Of a DNA stretch of 64,000 nucleotides, positions 8,912 to 18,725 are shown piece after piece (the first letter of the stretch is position 1; every line of letters starts with the position of its first letter). The stretch comes from KBS-96 sp963722585 (lineage in GTDB: Bacteria > Acidobacteriota > Terriglobia > Bryobacterales > Bryobacteraceae), in assembly GCA_963722585.1 (NCBI GenBank), contig CAVRNU010000061.1:1-64000 (forward strand), read 5' to 3'. Both the position numbers and the translations under genes were made by a program. The notes under the pieces were generated by a model. The model had not been told where the DNA came from. It made no database searches and was given only the letters and a program-made list of their open reading frames with translations.

Positions 8912-9499
8912 ATGAAGGTCACCTATTCGGGCAAGACCAAAGACTTCACTCCTCAACTTGAGAAGAAAGTCGAAGCCAAATTGGCCAAGTTGGGTAAGAT
9001 GATTGAGCAACGGGGTGAGAAGACCGCTCAAGTCCTGCATCGCACCGAGCGCCATTTGCACAGAGTGGAAATTAGAACAAATTTCTACGATCATGCGCTT
9101 TCGGCCGGCGCTTCCGCTGCCGATGTGCTGACCGCGGTCTGCGAGGCCATCGGCAAATTGGAGAAGCAGATCGTCAAGCTGCGGAACCGCTGGCGGGATA
9201 CCCATCGCGACGTCAAGGGGCTGCGGGAAAAGAAAGAATCGAACGGTATCGCGCTCGAACCGCGCGCCGAGGCGCAGCCTGTCAAAAAGCCCGCAAAAAT
9301 GAACGGAGCCGTTCGAGCGCTCCAGCCCAAGATCTTTCGCGTGGCGCCCGACGGCGACACCAAGCCGATGACTCTCGAAGAGGCCATCATGGTCATGCAA
9401 AGCGATCGCGATTACATCGTCTACCGCGATTTAGACAGAAGCGGGCTGTCCGTGCTGTTCCGCCGGCGCGATGGAAACCTCGACCTGATCGAAACGTAG
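8912..9499 (+). CDS. hpf: Ribosome hibernation-promoting factor, long form
   Basis: The 195-residue protein has the N-terminal RaiA/HPF domain (1-100: KVTYSGKTKDFTPQLEKKVE, then RVEIRTNFYDHALSAGASAA) that binds the 30S subunit, a variable linker, and the C-terminal dimerisation domain (about 135-195: PKIFRVAPDGDTKPMTLEEA and SGLSVLFRRRDGNLDLIE). Long HPF alone makes 100S ribosome dimers in starvation. A GGAGGG ribosome binding site precedes the ATG. It lies 65 bp after rpoN, the standard arrangement, and probably shares its transcript. Confidence 0.94.
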   Translation: MKVTYSGKTKDFTPQLEKKVEAKLAKLGKMIEQRGEKTAQVLHRTERHLHRVEIRTNFYDHALSAGASAADVLTAVCEAIGKLEKQIVKLRNRWRDTHRDVKGLREKKESNGIALEPRAEAQPVKKPAKMNGAVRALQPKIFRVAPDGDTKPMTLEEAIMVMQSDRDYIVYRDLDRSGLSVLFRRRDGNLDLIET

Positions 9500-9728
9500 C
9501 CCTTCGTCGATTGGACCGCTCAATCAATGATCGGGCCAACCGGCCGATAATTCTTGGGGCTCGGAACAGCCAATGGGTCTTCCTACTGCCATATCGGTCG
9601 ATTCGCCTCCCAGATTTACCCGCTTTAATCGAAATCTCCTAAACCCTTTGAGAATTTGTCCGTTCTGTTCATCAGACGCCACGTTTAGTGGCCTCGTGAA
9701 TGAGAAGTCAGGGAAGGAGCACACTCCA

Positions 9729-10118
9729 ATGTATATTCGCAGCCTGCTTTTCTTGACCGGCGCGCTTTTGCTTGCCGCCCGCGCATTTGCGCAATCGACC
9801 GTGAACAGCCGCCGCTAGAACCAACAGGATCGTATCGCTAACGGCGTTAGTTCCGGACAACTGACCGCCGGCGGAACGAAATCGCTCGAAGGGAAGGAAG
9901 CGATCCTGAACCCGCAGGTGCGCGACGATCGCCAGGCAAATGGGGGCAAGTTAACTGATCAGGAGCGGAAGCAAATTAGCGGTCAGGAGAACAAGCTTAG
10001 CAAGAATATTTACAACGATAAACACAACGCTTCGACAGCGCATTACGGCAGCGGACAGGTGGGACAGCGCCGCGCCAATCAGCAGGCACGCCCGCATCCG
10101 TTGCCTTCGCCATATTGA
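9729..10118 (+). pseudogene. Secreted repeat protein of unknown function with an in-frame amber stop
   Basis: The start ATG follows an AAGGAG box and opens a signal peptide (MYIRSLLFLTGALLLAARAF, cleavage after AQS). At 9816-9818 a TAG interrupts the frame, but the same frame continues NQQDRIANGVSSGQLTAG, then DRQANGGKLTDQERKQIS, to 10118. The RxNQQxRIxxGxxSGxLT repeat is a familiar unit of small secreted proteins in Acidobacteriota with no known function. A second unit starts at GQRRANQQ but breaks off after about 10085, where the sequence of the opposite-strand LRR gene begins. So it has both a nonsense codon and a truncated end. Confidence 0.6.
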
Positions 10119-11946
10119 GGTGCAGCTCCCGAAGCCTTGGAAGCTGCTTCAATAGATCCGGCGCATGATCGTCAACAGCCGCATAGTCGAGATTCAACGT
10201 GGTCAGATTCCGGAGAGTTGCCAGTGCTCTTATCCCGGCATCTCCGGTAGCAGTGCGCACCAGGTCCAGGCGTTCGAGATCGTGAAGCTCCGAAAGATTC
10301 TCCAGGCCTGTTTGTAAAGCGGCAGCTGTTCAAACCAGCTCGCGAAGGCCCGTCAGTTTGCCTAAGGAACGAAAAGCCGTGTCGCCGAGATCCGTTCCAT
10401 TTAATTCGAGGACTTGTAAACGCGTCAGTTTTTCCAAAGACGAGGCCCCTGAATCGGTGATGTCTGAATAACTAAGAAAAAGCTGTTGCAAGCCGGATAA
10501 TTCGGCGATCTGTTTTAGTCCATCGTCGTTTACTGGCGCACTCGTCAGATCCAGTTCGGTTAGCGCGTGAAGAGATTTCAGGGCTGCAAGCCCGGAACCT
10601 TGAATCTGAGTGCCAGACAGGCGCAGGGAGCGAAGCTACTGTAGATGGCTGAGAGACTCGAGACCAGCGTCGGATACGCTCGTGTTGTTGAGGTTCAGCA
10701 CCTTCAAAGCCCTCAGAGAAACCAAAGAGCGAAGGCCAAGATCGCCAATTTGAGTGGCGTCGAGATCGAGACGATCGAGACCGGTAAGGCCGCGCAGATT
10801 GGACAGTTGTGTGTCTGTTACCGGCGTGGCCGCCAGGGACAGCGTGACCATCGTGTCACCCCGAAACTCACTTTTTCCTCCGAGCTGGTGAACCCATTCG
10901 GCGATCCCGTGGTCTCCCTTTCCAGCCGGCACGACGGACGAAGCTTTACTCGACCCAACCATGACACCGCCCGCGGATTCGATATTGCAGTCGGGGTGCG
11001 ACGCCGCGAATGCGTCGTTACCCGCTGCCGTGACGCGGCTGTAGCGGATGTCCAGAGCTGCTTGTTCGTTCAATCCGCTAAGTTTGGCCAAGCCGGAGTT
11101 GCTCACGTGGCTCCGATACAGGTTTAGCTCCTGCAGGTGGGGCATACGCGCCAGAACGTCCGTGCTGGCGTCGGTGACCTCCGCGCCGAGCAGGTTGAGA
11201 TTGCGCATTGCGACCAGGTTTCGCAAGGACGCAATCCCCTGGTCCGTCAGACGAGTGCCATACAGATCCAACTCCTCGAGAGCGGTCAAACCACTCAGAT
11301 GTTTCAGTCCCCGCGTCCGTAATGGGAGTGTTGCGCAAATAGAGTCGCCGTAAATGCTTCAGTCCCTCGAGCGTGGCCATTCCATCATCGCCAAAATACG
11401 GAGTATCGCTCAGATCGAGCGATTCGAGACGCGCGAATGGCCTCAGATTTGGAGTTTTGACACAGGATTGGGAAAGCCGCAGCTCCCTCAAGTTTGTCAG
11501 CGTGGCTAGGTAGCCTACTCCCTTGTCGTCCACATTGTAAGTGGGAAGAAAGTGGAGGCTGAAGAAAAGGCGCTCGAGATGTGAAAGGCCGGCAAGGTGC
11601 TTCAATGCTGCGTTTGCGTCAAGAGGGCTGTCCGAAAACGGAGTGAAGATCGGACCAGGAAGAGACAGCTCGGTGAGACCGCCTAGGCTGGCAAGTCTCG
11701 ATAGATCTTCGGGTCGATAGTTGTTCCAATTAAGTCAATCGCGGTGAGCCGGAAAGATTTCACCGGAAGCTTTGCCAGTTCGTCGATTACCTGGCGCCGT
11801 CCGTTGATCTTTACTTGTCCGCCCTGGCGAATCACCCATTCCGCAACCTGACGCTCGGGCGTGCTCGAGGCGCCCGCAAGCGCCCCGCATAGCAGAGCAA
11901 AACACGCCAGAAGCTTCGTTCCTTGCACGCCCTTCATCCGAGTCAC
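10090..11946 (-). pseudogene. Secreted leucine-rich-repeat protein, multiply broken
   Basis: From the GTG at 11946 a signal peptide (TKLLACFALLCGALAGASST) leads into a series of about 24-residue repeats such as LTNLRELRLSQSCV, ALEELDLYGTRLTDQGI and GLDRLDLDATQIGDLGL. The pattern is that of bacterial/RNI-type LRR proteins used for protein binding. Frameshifts lie near 11700 and 11290, an in-frame TAG at about 10638, and a TGA at about 10331. Repeats stay readable on both sides of each lesion. The 3' end stops abruptly near 10090 against the neighbouring secreted gene. The start overlaps the amine oxidase stop, so the two were once a coupled pair. Confidence 0.65.
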
Positions 11947-13365
11947 GCCTGATCAATCGCTCGAGCAACCCGATGAGCAGAACGGGTCGCAGCCTCCATG
12001 CCCCAGTTCATGTTGTCGCAATAAGCTCCTGCGAAATAAACCCGGTCCACCGGTTGGATGCATGCAGGCCAGAATCTTTTCAGCTGCCCAGGTCTATAAT
12101 CGCTCGCCTGGGCAAGCCATGGCCCATTTATCTCGCGACCAATCGGCAACCATTATATGGTCGATATCGGCCGATCGTCCCGGATAATAGCGCTTGAAAA
12201 CGCCATAAGCTGTACTCGCCGTAACACCTGCCTGAGCGGGCCCAATCATCAGGCCGCGATTGGTAGGGACTTCCTGCGCCATGGGCCATAGCGGTCCAAG
12301 TAGCGGGCTGCCGAACTCGAGGTTTCCGCTATAGCCGTCGCGTCGCCAAAATTTGGTTCGCGACTGAAAAATCGGCCGGGTCTCAATTGTATAAGGCATG
12401 CTCTCGATTACATATTGCTTGTTTTCCGGCCACGCCGGAGAAACCGCAATTGCGCGCAGCATAATCGCGTTCATACAACAGACGAGATACTCCGCCTCAA
12501 ATTTCTTGTCCTCGCCATTGTCACGCGCAGTAACTACGACGCCTGAATTCACGTGCCGGATGTGTGTCACTACGCAGTTTTTGTGAATGCAACCGGCCAG
12601 CCCGGCCGCGAAAGCGTCCGGAAGTTTTTGATTTCCGCCCTCCAACCGGAAAAGATCGCGCGGATTCGCGGGCACACCGCGAAGCTTGAGGATCGCCTGC
12701 AACCATACTGCCTGAAGAGCCGAATTGTCAGAGCCAACGCTTCGGACCGCAGCCGCGGAGGCGCCATTCTGCTGCAAGACGGTAGTGACCGAGAGCTCGC
12801 CCAAGAAATCCAGACCAGTACCAAAAGGCTGATATTCGTCTTTGATCTTCTCCATGTACCGCGGCAGGTAGCAGTCCAACAAATCGCCATCGGCGTGACC
12901 TGTGAGATAGCCGATCTCGCGCGGATTGTACCCTTCGGCCGTCAAAACCTTTCTCGACTGCGCTTCGGCTTCGGGCATCATGCGTCCGTCCGCAAGCTGT
13001 AGCACATTTTCCCGGTGCGGGTAAGCTAGTACGGGGAGATTGAACTCCTTCACATACTGGTGAAAGAGTTCGTATCCGGGTTTTGTAAAATGCTCCGCGC
13101 CGGCATCGGCATAAAGCCCGTCCGCCAGACCCTCGCGCACTGTTCGCACATGCCCGCCGGCCCGGCTCGATGCTTCAAGAACGACGACATCGTGCCCCCG
13201 CTTCCTCAACTCCCATGCGCATGTCAGACCGGCCAAGCCTGCCCCGATGATGATTCGCTTTCGACGAACTGCTGCTGTTACGGGCCACGGTGCAAGAACA
13301 TCAACCAACAATGCCGAGAGCTTAAGAACGTCACGTCGATTGAAAGCGGGCATACTGGATGACAA
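11943..13365 (-). pseudogene. Tat-exported flavin amine oxidase, frameshifted near the C-terminus
   Basis: The start gives a Tat-type signal (FNRRDVLKLSALLV) followed by the FAD-binding Rossmann motif RIIIGAGLAGLTCAWEL and the EASSRAGG motif of flavin monoamine oxidases. The main frame ends at 12094 with KWAMACPGERL. The expected end continues in another frame: YRPGQLKRFWPACIQPVDRV and YFAGAYCDNMNWGMEAATRS, which is the C-terminal FAD-contact region, to the TGA at 11943. One base change in phase near 12097 explains this. Substrate is unknown. It overlaps the start of the LRR gene by three bases. Confidence 0.75.
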
Positions 13366-13393
13366 ATCCTCAAAGCTTAATAGACAAGAAACT

Positions 13394-13750
13394 TCAATCG
13401 ATCTTGACTTTCAGCAAACGAGCGGCATTTGCGTGATAAACCCGGCGCTCCATAACCGGCAACAAGTGCTGCGGCGGAGCAAGGAACCTCCACTCCGGCG
13501 CAAGCGAAACACCTTTCTCCGCCTTCGTCGATTGAGAGAGATGTGTGTGGATATCGATTACAGGATAGTGCGCTCGAACCACCTCCGTTTCTTTACCGTG
13601 AAGCATACTCCGCGGCTCATATTGAGGAAGCTCCAGCGGCTTTTTGTCAGGTTCCGCTTCGCCCGCTTGTCCAAGCATCTGTTGAGATGCTATGCCGCCG
13701 AGAGCGCCTGCGCTTCCGCGGATCATCCATGACCGCCTGCTAATTTTCAT
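13394..13750 (-). pseudogene. Tat-exported amidohydrolase with its middle deleted
   Basis: The start (MKISRRSWMIRGSAGALGGI) is a Tat signal. Residues about 65-100 (YPVIDIHTHLSQS and GVSLAPEWRFLAPPQHLLPV) match the first strand and metal-binding HxH motif of amidohydrolases. The sequence then jumps to RVYHANAARLLKV, which resembles the extreme C-terminus of the family. The central part with the remaining metal ligands is missing in frame, leaving 118 residues instead of roughly 350. An internal in-frame deletion is the simplest reading; product cannot be active. Confidence 0.6.
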
Positions 13751-13819
13751 CTGTTTTGCTTCGACCAATCTCAATCCTTGGATGTCAAATTCTGAAGCTC
13801 CGATTATTAGACCCTTTGA

Positions 13820-15059
13820 GCCATCCCGGAGCATCTGCCTTTTCGAGGTGCAATGGGAACGATCCGTCCTGGTTGAGCGGTTGTCTGTAAGCCCAACGAA
13901 TGGGCCGGCGCGCGCCGCCCTTCGTCTCCAGTTACGCCGAAATCTTCAATTCCGTTTCGTTCATGCCGCGCGAGAGCAGGAAGGCACATTGCCGGACCTT
14001 CCCGCCGTACGGATGGCCGCCGTCAAGGGTACCGCTTTTTGCAAATGATCCGGATGCGTTCTGTATGGTTAGGCGCAGGGTGCCCGGCATCCCAGACACA
14101 CCATCGTTTGCTATTGCAATGATTATCTCCGTGGTCCCGAGCCGTTTTCGCTGCCAAATCCAAGCCGGCCTGAGCGGACGGCCAGATCAAGTACTTTGTC
14201 ATTACCAACCTTGCTGATGTCCGGCTGCGTGTTAACCGCGAGTTGCGTTCGCTTCCAGGGCTCCGATTGAAAATGCGTCATCGTCAAAAAAGTTTGTTCG
14301 GCGGTTAATTGGTCGGGAAACGGATTCGGTAAGTTGCTGGTGTGCCCCTCGCCCAAAAACCGTACTGCATCAAGTCCATCCATTCAAGCAGCGGCTCGTT
14401 ATCGAACCAGGCTGCCATCAATTCGTTGAGTTTGCGAAATGCGTTCTGAAAAGCAGGATGGTCGTAGCGCGGTTCGACGAACTCTACTTCGCGCCCATGC
14501 CTTCGGAAGTGTCGGATTTTTGTAGAGGCACCTTGTTGCGCAGGAACTCTGGCAGTGCGATCTCATCGGGCTCGAATTTCGGATTCGAAAGCTGAATGCG
14601 AAAAGCAAAGCGCAAGCCATGTCGCCGGGCCGCATCAATCGTGAGGTCCCATACTGGGTTCAGGTCTAACCGGCCGGGTCTCGACTGTACATTGCGCCAG
14701 TCACAGCGGATGTAAAGGACGTCCACAAACGGCAGCTTCGCAAGCTTCTCAACGGCCGCTTCCAAAGTCTCCTGCCCCTTCCGGGCAGCGCTCGAGGGGC
14801 CATTTTCCTCCCAGGTATAGCCGACTAAGCCGAGCCCAAAATTTCGAACATGCATCTGGGAAGGTGTTGTCGTTACTAGCGTGCGCCAGCCGTCCCGATT
14901 TATATCGAAAGGCCCCTGATCGAGCCGATCGGATGCATTCGTCCACTCAGCGCCGCATGACACCCAGGGATCGGCTGGAAAGGTGGTTGCTGCAGCGCCG
15001 GCGATCTCAGCTCCAGACACAATGAAACTTCGCCGCAGCATCCTTACAGTCTTTTCCAT
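13820..15059 (-). pseudogene. Glycoside-hydrolase-like exported protein, multiple frameshifts
   Basis: The ATG at 15059 opens an exported N-terminus (MEKTVRMLRRSFIVSGAEIA) and a TIM-barrel-like part (LPFVDVLYIRCDWRNVQSRP, then DAARRHGLRFAFRIQLSN). The first frame ends at 14484; reading continues as EVEFVEPRYDHPAFQNAF and AAWFDNEPLLEWMDLMQYG, then after another shift near 14360 as GEGHTSNLPNPFPDQLTAEQ, and further down as EIIIAIANDGVSGMPGTLRL and GGKVRQCAFLLSRGMNETEL. At least three frameshifts plus a likely internal loss near 14170 are needed. Similar proteins are annotated as beta-galactosidase-like; the exact family is not certain. Confidence 0.5.
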
Positions 15060-15362
15060 GATTGCTATGTTGGTGCAAATTGGTCCTCGAGGCAAGTCAT
15101 TGGAAACACGTGAAGCCGATGCGGCTCTCTTGCTGTCGACTGGAATCCCGAGAATAGGGCGACGCCGAAGCCAAGAAACAACACACCGAAACAAATGTAC
15201 GGTCCTGGAGTCTTACGGAGGGAATGGCCCATCATCACTCGTTGATTCGCATTCGTACCGCGGCGATCCTGGTGCGGGCTCGTAAGCGAACTGGTAACGA
15301 AGGCATCTGATCTCATCGCTGGCAGATCATTTCTTGATCTGGCTATGAAACGAAACTCGGGG
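15060..15362. other. Intergenic stretch without a recognisable gene
   Basis: About 300 bases between the glycoside-hydrolase-like pseudogene and the sugar isomerase. A minus-strand ORF of 83 codons is present but has no recognisable domain. Nothing else was seen. Confidence 0.4.
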
Positions 15363-16307
15363 TCAGAGCCGCTTCAAGATACGAATGAGTCCGTTCATCG
15401 ACTCGACGCTAGAGGCATATGCATCCCGCTGCGTATCCCGGTAGCGCGTTTCAAGAGATAGAGTGCCTGAATACCTCATGCTTTTCAGCGCCTGGAATTG
15501 GCCGGCGAAATTGATCTCACCCGCCCCGATGGGCTTCCATTCTTTGCCCGACGCGTCCTTCAGATGAATGTGACTGATACGGCTATGATCGAGCTGATCC
15601 CAAACTTTGGGGAACGGCTGCTCATCCATTTCGTAGCAGTTGCAAGGATCCCAGTTATGCATCAATCGCACATCGCGAATAGCTTTGAACAACTGAGCAA
15701 TTTCGTTCCCGGTAGCTGTGTTGCAGTCATATTCGTTCTCAACGAGCAGCGTCACCGCTTGCTGTTTGGCGACTCTGATCGCGGTTTGCAACTCCTCCAC
15801 CACACGGTCAAATACGGCATTCGGATCCGCCACACGCCTGAACGTGAAAATTCGGATACGATCGGTACCCAGCGCGTGAGCTGCATCCGCGGCTCGCTTC
15901 AAGTCCTCCATCTGGCGGTCGAATCTCGTGTCGACGCTATTTACGTAGGCTGGCGATTCCCCGACCGGAGTGGTGCCAGGTAGCACAATTTTGTAGATTG
16001 CCGTGTCAAGAACAGAAACTTTAACGCCTGCGTCGTCGAGTTGGCGTCGCACTCGTCTCAATTGCGCTGCAGTCGCGTTTGCATATACGTACCGATTGCC
16101 GGCATCGAGTTTCAAATAGCGGATTTCCGCCCAACCGAGGTGATACTTCGCGAAAAATCCGCTGAGTACGTTCCCGAGGTCCATGTCGACCTGGTCGGTG
16201 ATGATCCCGAGCTTCCAGGGAAAGCTAAACGCCTCGACGAGACTCCCGAATGCTTTACGACCGAAAAGAGCGGTCGCGGTCAGGCGATGGAAATCCCGTC
16301 GCTTCAT
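15363..16307 (-). CDS. Exported sugar phosphate isomerase/epimerase, xylose isomerase-like TIM barrel
   Basis: The 314-residue protein opens with a Tat-like signal (MKRRDFHRLTATALFGRKAF) and continues as an AP endonuclease 2/xylose isomerase-like barrel: WAEIRYLKLDAGN (strand 2), DRIRIFTFRRV, LLVENEYDC (metal-ligand Glu), MHNWDPCNCYE, ISHIHLKDASGKEWKPIGAG (metal-ligand His) and LSLETRYRD (last Glu). All expected metal ligands are visible. Substrate unknown. It is divergent from a second, frameshifted isomerase 80 bp away; the two may share a control region. Confidence 0.8.
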   Translation of the reverse strand: MKRRDFHRLTATALFGRKAFGSLVEAFSFPWKLGIITDQVDMDLGNVLSGFFAKYHLGWAEIRYLKLDAGNRYVYANATAAQLRRVRRQLDDAGVKVSVLDTAIYKIVLPGTTPVGESPAYVNSVDTRFDRQMEDLKRAADAAHALGTDRIRIFTFRRVADPNAVFDRVVEELQTAIRVAKQQAVTLLVENEYDCNTATGNEIAQLFKAIRDVRLMHNWDPCNCYEMDEQPFPKVWDQLDHSRISHIHLKDASGKEWKPIGAGEINFAGQFQALKSMRYSGTLSLETRYRDTQRDAYASSVESMNGLIRILKRL

Positions 16308-16385
16308 TTGTTGCTCCTAACGCAAACGAGTAATGGGAAACTGTTTCTTGACACCGTGAAATGATTACGTTGGACTGAGATTGCT

Positions 16386-17298
16386 TTGGATCTCTCGCGT
16401 CGCGACCTGTTGGTACTTCTGCCGGCGATCGCTCTTGCCGGCAGCTCGCCGGATCCCAATATCGATTTTCCCGTAATGCCGCGCGACCGTGGCGGTGACT
16501 TCCTGGCCGTTCCCGACGTATATCGACAATCCAAGCAATCCGAAGAAAGCAGCCGGCCCGGGAATGGACCTGAAGAAGTTCCCCGCTTTTGTGGCTGAGA
16601 AGTTCGAAGTTCACAATATCAATCCGCTCGGCAGCCATTTCGCGGCCACGGACGACGGATATCTCGCTGCGTTTCGGCAGGCAGTGCACGATGCCGGGTC
16701 GCATATCGTAGATCTCGGTCTCGGCGGGAAATATTTCTATAACCCGGATCGTACAACACGCCAGAGCGCGGTCGATTACGGACGCAAGTGGATTGATATT
16801 GCGGTCAAAGTCGGCTCGCCGAGCGTGCGCCAGCATTTGCAGGTGCGGCCCGGGGAAAAACCGGATCCCGCGATTGCGGCGAAAGCGTTTAGTCAGCTCG
16901 CGGAGTACGGAGCCAAACGGAACATCGTCGTCAATTTAGAGAACGACAATGCTATCGCGGAGGATCCCTTCGTTCTGGTGGCAGTCATAGAGAAAGTCAA
17001 CAGCCCATATCTCCGCGCGCTCCCCGATTTTGGGAATGCGCTGCTTGCGCATGACGAGGCATACAACGAACGCGGCGTCAGAGCGATGCTCGGACACGCG
17101 TGGAATATGTGCCACGTCAAGGACTCCGTACAAACCGACGACAGGCACATCAAGCCGGTAAACCTGGCGAAAATGTTCGAGCTAGCGAAGCAGAGCTCAT
17201 ACCGGGGTTATTACTCGATGGAGTTCGAAACCGAGCCGGGCGATCCGATCGCGGGAACACAGAAACTGATCCAGGAAACTTTGCAGTGCTTAACGTGA
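16386..17298 (+). pseudogene. Sugar phosphate isomerase/epimerase, one-base frameshift after the signal peptide
   Basis: Reading starts at a TTG with a Tat signal (LDLSRRDLLVLLPAIALAGS) and goes to VMPRDR in one frame; the rest (VAVTSWPFPTYIDNPSNPKK and on to 17298) is in the next frame. One extra G near 16491 accounts for it. The barrel part keeps its motifs: VNLENDNAIAEDP, LPDFGNA, MCHVKDSV and YYSMEFETEPGD. Translation from an internal GTG at 16489 would give an intact but unexported protein, which might still work in the cytoplasm. The next gene, a Gfo/Idh oxidoreductase, follows 9 bp later. Confidence 0.65.
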
Positions 17299-17307
17299 GG
17301 AGGTTCC

Positions 17308-18721
17308 ATGTCAAACGGGAACGAACTGAACCGGCGAGATTTTCTTAGCAGCGGCGCCGGAGCGGCGGCTCTAGGCGGCTTGACTGTGTTGGCTCGTCCG
17401 GCCAGAGTTATGGGCGCAAATGACCGGGTGCGCATCGCCATTTGCGGGTTGCATGGTCGCGGCGAAGATCACTTGCGCAACTATTCGCAAATTGGCAATG
17501 TCGAGATCGCAGCATTCTGCGACATCGACGATAACGTGCTCCGCCAGCGTCTGGCGCAAGTGGAGAAGATGGGTCTCCCGAAGCCGGCAACCTATGTCGA
17601 TATCTGAAAGCTGCTTGAAGACAAATCCATCGATGCGGTTTCGATCGCTACTCCCAACCATTGGCATACGTTGATGGCAATTTGGGCTTGCCAGGCGGGG
17701 AAAGATGTCTATGTCGAAAAGCCATGCTCGCACAACCTCTGGGAAGGCCAGCAGCTGGTGAAAGCGGCGCAGCGCTACAACCGCGTTGTACAGCACGGCA
17801 CTCAGATCCGCTCGGCTACCGCCGTTCGCAAAGCGATACAGAAGCTGCGGGACGGCGCGATTGGCGAAACCTACATGGCGCGCGGGCTCTGCTACAAGTG
17901 GCGAGATACGATCGGCCGTGCTCCGGTCGAACCGGTGCCGAGGGGCGTCAATTACGACCTGTGGATGGGGCCAGCTCCCGAACACGCATTCACGAAAAAT
18001 CGATTTCATTACAATTGGCACTGGAACTGGTGGTATGGGAACGGCGATCTCGGAAATCAGGGCGTGCACCAGGTCGACGTGGCGCGCTGGGGTATGGGAC
18101 TGAAATTTCCAAACAAAGTGAGCGCGATGGGCGGTCATTTCATGTTCGACGACGACCAGCAGACGCCCAACGATTTGAACTGCACCTTCGAGTTTGATCT
18201 TCCCGATGGCAAGCGCCGAATGATCACGTTTGAGGTCCGGCACTGGATCACCAATCATGAAGCCGGGATTGGCACTCCACTGATAGGCACGCCGGAACCG
18301 AAGAAGTCGACCGCGCAGGCCAAACTAGGGCCGCTCGCCGGAAGCCACAACACTGTTGGAAACATATTCTACGGATCAGAGGGCTATCTTGCGACCGGCG
18401 ATGAAGATGCAGATACCTACACGATCTGGCTGGGACGCGACCAGGAGCAACAAGAACCGGTGCACGGTGGAAGCGAGCGGGCTCATTTCCAAAACTTCAT
18501 CGACTGCGCCAGCAGAAACAAATCCGATCTGAACGCGCCGATCGAGGAGGTCATATTTCGACTGCGTTAGTGCATCTGGCAAATGCTTCTTACCGGCTTG
18601 GGAGAACCATCAATCTCAACCCCGACAGGCAGGAAGTGATCGGGGATGAAGAAGCAGCCAGGCTTTTGCGCGATGGTGACTGGGGCTATCGCGCACCGTT
18701 TGTAGTGCCGGAAGAGGTTTG
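17308..18721 (+). pseudogene. Tat-exported Gfo/Idh/MocA oxidoreductase with an in-frame TGA and a late frameshift
   Basis: The start (SNGNELNRRDFLSSGAGAAA) is a Tat signal; the NAD-binding fold follows (RVRIAICGLHGRGEDHL). At 17605-17607 a TGA interrupts after PATYVDI, and the same frame resumes KLLEDKSIDAVSIATPNHWH and the cofactor-binding CQAGKDVYVEKPCSHN. The catalytic-domain part is well kept (NQGVHQVDVARWGMG). Near 18550 one base appears lost: the stop at 18570 is premature and the neighbour frame continues HISTALVHLANASYRLGRTI and DWGYRAPFVVPEEV to 18721. Two lesions in an otherwise perfect gene suggest recent inactivation or sequence error. Confidence 0.75.
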
Positions 18722-18725
18722 AATA

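Noticed and set aside
10120..11130. Plus-strand ORFs through the LRR region
   Set aside because: They are shadows; the repeat periodicity is clear only on the minus strand.
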